Below, piece by piece: positions 15,601 through 16,844 of a DNA stretch of 16,844 bases. The stretch lies in the NCBI GenBank assembly GCA_034678415.1, contig JAXDBV010000027.1:1-16844 (forward strand), written 5' to 3'. Position 1 is the first letter of the stretch; every line of letters begins with the position of its first letter. The notes below the pieces were generated by a model. It was not told the DNA's origin, did no database searches, and saw nothing but the letters and a program-made list of their open reading frames with translations. The DNA is from JAXDBV01 sp034678415. Lineage in GTDB: Bacteria > Bacteroidota > Bacteroidia > Bacteroidales > VadinHA17. The position numbers were made by a program, and so were the translations under genes.

Positions 15601-15847
15601 GTCTGACCGCTTCCTTGTCGACGCCTCCTACCTGAACCTGCGGGCACTGAACATATCCTATACCCTGCCCGGTACCCTGGCCGGTAAAATCGGTGTCCAG
15701 AATGCCACGATTTACCTCAGCGGTGAGAACCTGTGGTGGCTGACAGCACGAAAGGGGATGAATGTGCAGCAGAATTTCACGGGAGTGACTTCCAACGTCT
15801 ATACCCCTGCAAAGGTGGTGAGCATCGGACTTAATATTTCACTGTAA
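12635..15847 (+). CDS. SusC-type TonB-dependent outer-membrane receptor
   Basis: This protein should be the outer-membrane channel of a SusCD importer, driven by TonB-ExbBD. Its 1070 residues are typical. In order, it has a signal peptide (1-21, ending Leu-Leu-Ala), a carboxypeptidase-regulatory-like Ig domain (about 25-98) with Gly-Lys-Val-Thr and Val-Gly-Tyr-Thr-Thr, a TonB-box-like stretch Glu-Glu-Val-Leu-Val-Val-Ala-Tyr-Gly (104-112), a plug domain (about 115-235) containing Ile-Arg-Gly-Tyr-Gly-Ser and Leu-Tyr-Ile-Val-Asp-Gly-Val-Pro, the Asn-Arg-Ala-Ala-Asn-Gly-Val-Val-Met-Ile-Thr-Thr-Lys-Lys-Gly signature (217-231), and a long barrel to a C-terminal Ser-Leu. There is no N-terminal STN domain, so signalling to an anti-sigma factor is unlikely. 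susD follows after 12 bases. The substrate cannot be inferred. Confidence 0.97.
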   Translation: MKKLLCFFAVFLLGGVHLLLAQGTQITGKVTGSEDGLPIPGVSIVVKGTTMGTLTDNDGTYRLTVPETATALIFSFVGYTTQDIPIDSRLVIDVIMVQDVFQVEEVLVVAYGTATKGTFTGSAAQVKSDKIELRPISNVTKAIEGIAPGIQTIAGNGQPGSVQEIRIRGYGSINASSDPLYIVDGVPYELNISNLNPNDIESISLLKDAASAALYGNRAANGVVMITTKKGSRDRSAIQVKVAQGFSSRAIPEYERVDARQYYPLMWESYRNSLVYGTTAVPMDIANQIASGQYPTKVLSGGLLLQRYNARNYNDIKQLLGYNPFTVADTAIVLTDGTINEDARYRGSYGDDLDWQSPLMQTGLRSDVALTLSGGGQKNDYFISLSYLDEKGFLINTDYNRVTGRININAQPKDWFKTGLNLSGTMSKSNNASDGSSTGYVNPFFFSRTVGPIYPVYAHLPSTGEYVLDQYGNKIFDLGNMIDLGLLARPIYPGRHVVAESKWNSDITKRNVISARTYADIIFLKDFKFTTNLSIDANNYNYSGFENKTVGDGAPGGRLDKENQLTTTYNFNQLLTYSRSFGDHNLDILLGHESYSWNYSELRGFKQELVVDGIDELINYTRINDLSSLAHTYRSEGYFSRLNYNYREKYFLSSSYRRDGSSKFAPESRWGDFWSVGGAWRLDQEEFIKSMSWINMVKLRASYGEVGNDGGINRYAWQAQYGLDYNNANEGGFLWETIENRNLVWEASRNVDVGLEFGILNFLSGTVEFFHRKSDNLLFDVPLPLSSGLEEKTMNIGTMFNQGLELSFSADIIKRNNINWNVNVNMTTFRNEITKLPQKEIIDGTKKLMVGHSIYDYWLRDWWGVDSSDGSGLFVADPDLWSDATGRVIDGDSLTTSQNSARYHYAGSAIPDLFGGITNTVRIRNLEISFMFTYSIGGLVYDAPYAALMHSGSYGTALHKEILNRWQKPGDVTDVPRLDVSKTSVFGAQSDRFLVDASYLNLRALNISYTLPGTLAGKIGVQNATIYLSGENLWWLTARKGMNVQQNFTGVTSNVYTPAKVVSIGLNISL

Positions 15848-15859
15848 AACACATTCGTC

Positions 15860-16844
15860 ATGAAAAAAAGAATATTATATATACTCGGTATTATTGCTGT
15901 TCTGGGATGTTATTCCTGCAGTGAGGACTTCATGAACACCTTTCCCACCGATGCCATTTCAGAACAGGATGCGTATGCCACAACAAGCAGTGTATATGCT
16001 GCACTGAACGGTATACACAGGTCCATGTATATTCAGTATAATTCCAACCAGGATCAATGTGGCGAGGGGTCGATGATGATCCAGAGGGATGTGAGAGGTG
16101 AGGACCTGGTCCTTACGGGAACCAGCAGCACAACAACCTGGTATTTTTCTGATTACCGGTGGGAGGCTCATCGCAACGTGCTTCACAGGACGCCGTTGTT
16201 TTCATGGGAGTTCTACTACCGGGTTATGGCCAATGCCAATAAGATCATCACCAATGTGGATGAGGCTGTCGGCCCGGAAGAAGAGAGACGAATGCTGAAG
16301 GCACAGGCTCTCACGTACCGCGCATGGTGCCACTTTAACCTTGTTCAGCTGTTCGCCGGCAGATATGATGCGGCCAGTGTACCCAATGAACAACTGGGAA
16401 TACCTGTGATGACATCCAATGTAATGGACGGGCTGCCACGCAGTACGGTTGAAGAGGTGTACGATCAGATAAATGCCGATCTGAGAGAGGCCATGACCCA
16501 TTTTAAATATCCCGGTGTTGAAGAACGGTTGAATAAATCTCATATCGATCTGAGTGTAGCCCGGGGTGTAAAAGCCCGTGTGGCGCTGACCATGCAGCAA
16601 TGGGATACCGCGGCGTACTATGCCCATGAAGCAAGGGCCGGATACGACCTGATGACGAATGCCCAGTATACCTCAGGCTTTAATGACTATACAAACCCTG
16701 AATGGATGTGGGGTTGTCATGTGATCGAGGATCAGACCACCTACTTCTATTCGTTTTTTGCCTTTATGTCAGCAAACTTTGCCTCGACGCATATCAGGAG
16801 CTATCCGAAGGCGATCAACCAGCAGCTCTATGATTCCATTCCTG
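15860..16844 (+). CDS. SusD-type nutrient-binding surface lipoprotein (partial, cut by window end)
   Basis: The frame is open from the ATG at 15860 to the window edge, giving the first 328 codons of a protein family that usually has 450 to 600 residues. SusD proteins cap the SusC channel and capture the ligand. The signal peptide ends in Val-Leu-Gly-Cys-Tyr-Ser-Cys-Ser-Glu-Asp-Phe. Cys17 fits the classical lipobox best, while Cys20 is followed by Ser-Glu-Asp, resembling the Bacteroidota surface-export signal, so the lipidated residue is uncertain. The segments Ala-Tyr-Ala-Thr-Thr-Ser-Ser-Val-Tyr-Ala-Ala-Leu-Asn-Gly (40-52 region), Ala-Gln-Ala-Leu-Thr-Tyr-Arg-Ala-Trp-Cys-His-Phe-Asn-Leu-Val-Gln-Leu and Gly-Ile-Pro-Val-Met-Thr are typical of SusD helices. 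The 12-base gap to susC implies cotranscription. Confidence 0.94.
   Translation, partial: MKKRILYILGIIAVLGCYSCSEDFMNTFPTDAISEQDAYATTSSVYAALNGIHRSMYIQYNSNQDQCGEGSMMIQRDVRGEDLVLTGTSSTTTWYFSDYRWEAHRNVLHRTPLFSWEFYYRVMANANKIITNVDEAVGPEEERRMLKAQALTYRAWCHFNLVQLFAGRYDAASVPNEQLGIPVMTSNVMDGLPRSTVEEVYDQINADLREAMTHFKYPGVEERLNKSHIDLSVARGVKARVALTMQQWDTAAYYAHEARAGYDLMTNAQYTSGFNDYTNPEWMWGCHVIEDQTTYFYSFFAFMSANFASTHIRSYPKAINQQLYDSIP

Noticed and set aside
1..16844. tRNA, rRNA or CRISPR array
   Set aside because: I saw no cloverleaf with a TTCGA loop context, no rRNA segments and no regularly spaced direct repeats.

Overview
The window comes from a member of the Bacteroidota, most likely Bacteroidales or a close relative. 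The evidence is a SusC/SusD pair, a Bacteroides-type serine palmitoyltransferase, the block bamD-rpoZ-coaBC-DUF4835-recN, Bacteroidota-style FabI, promoter boxes of the TAnnTTTG type, and the near absence of Shine-Dalgarno sequences.

Layout. Positions 1-109 form a near-perfect 45-bp inverted repeat (a long hairpin) right at the window edge. About 1.1 kb without a supportable gene follows (110-1247). On the minus strand lie a small four-helix membrane protein (1248-1652) and the sphingolipid gene spt (1871-3115), which ends at a clear intrinsic terminator. A compact divergent promoter region (3116-3277) separates spt from a plus-strand cluster that is probably one operon: bamD (outer-membrane assembly lipoprotein), rpoZ (RNA polymerase omega), coaBC (coenzyme A synthesis), a secreted DUF4835 protein and recN (DNA repair), 3278-8318 with gaps of 1 to 56 bases. 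fabI (8549-9379) has its own predicted promoter. A DUF819 membrane protein (9609-10901) converges on an Omp85-type outer-membrane barrel gene (10898-12253), and the two genes share the palindrome CTAG as both stop codons. A 381-base regulatory gap then leads to a SusC-type TonB-dependent receptor (12635-15847) and a SusD-type lipoprotein (15860 to the window end, cut off).

How the genes fit together. Most of the window is core envelope and housekeeping biology: sphingolipid synthesis, beta-barrel insertion, fatty acid elongation, CoA, transcription and recombination repair. The right end begins a nutrient-uptake locus in which SusC and SusD would form an outer-membrane importer. No carbohydrase, sensor or sigma/anti-sigma gene is visible, so its substrate cannot be named.

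I see no clear new defence or mobile system. The points most worth a second look are the edge hairpin with its nested repeats, CoaBC active-site substitutions (Cys to Ser and Asn to Asp), the uncertain bamD start, the 11-bp tandem repeat that makes up almost the whole predicted fabI leader, and the convergent CTAG stop overlap.
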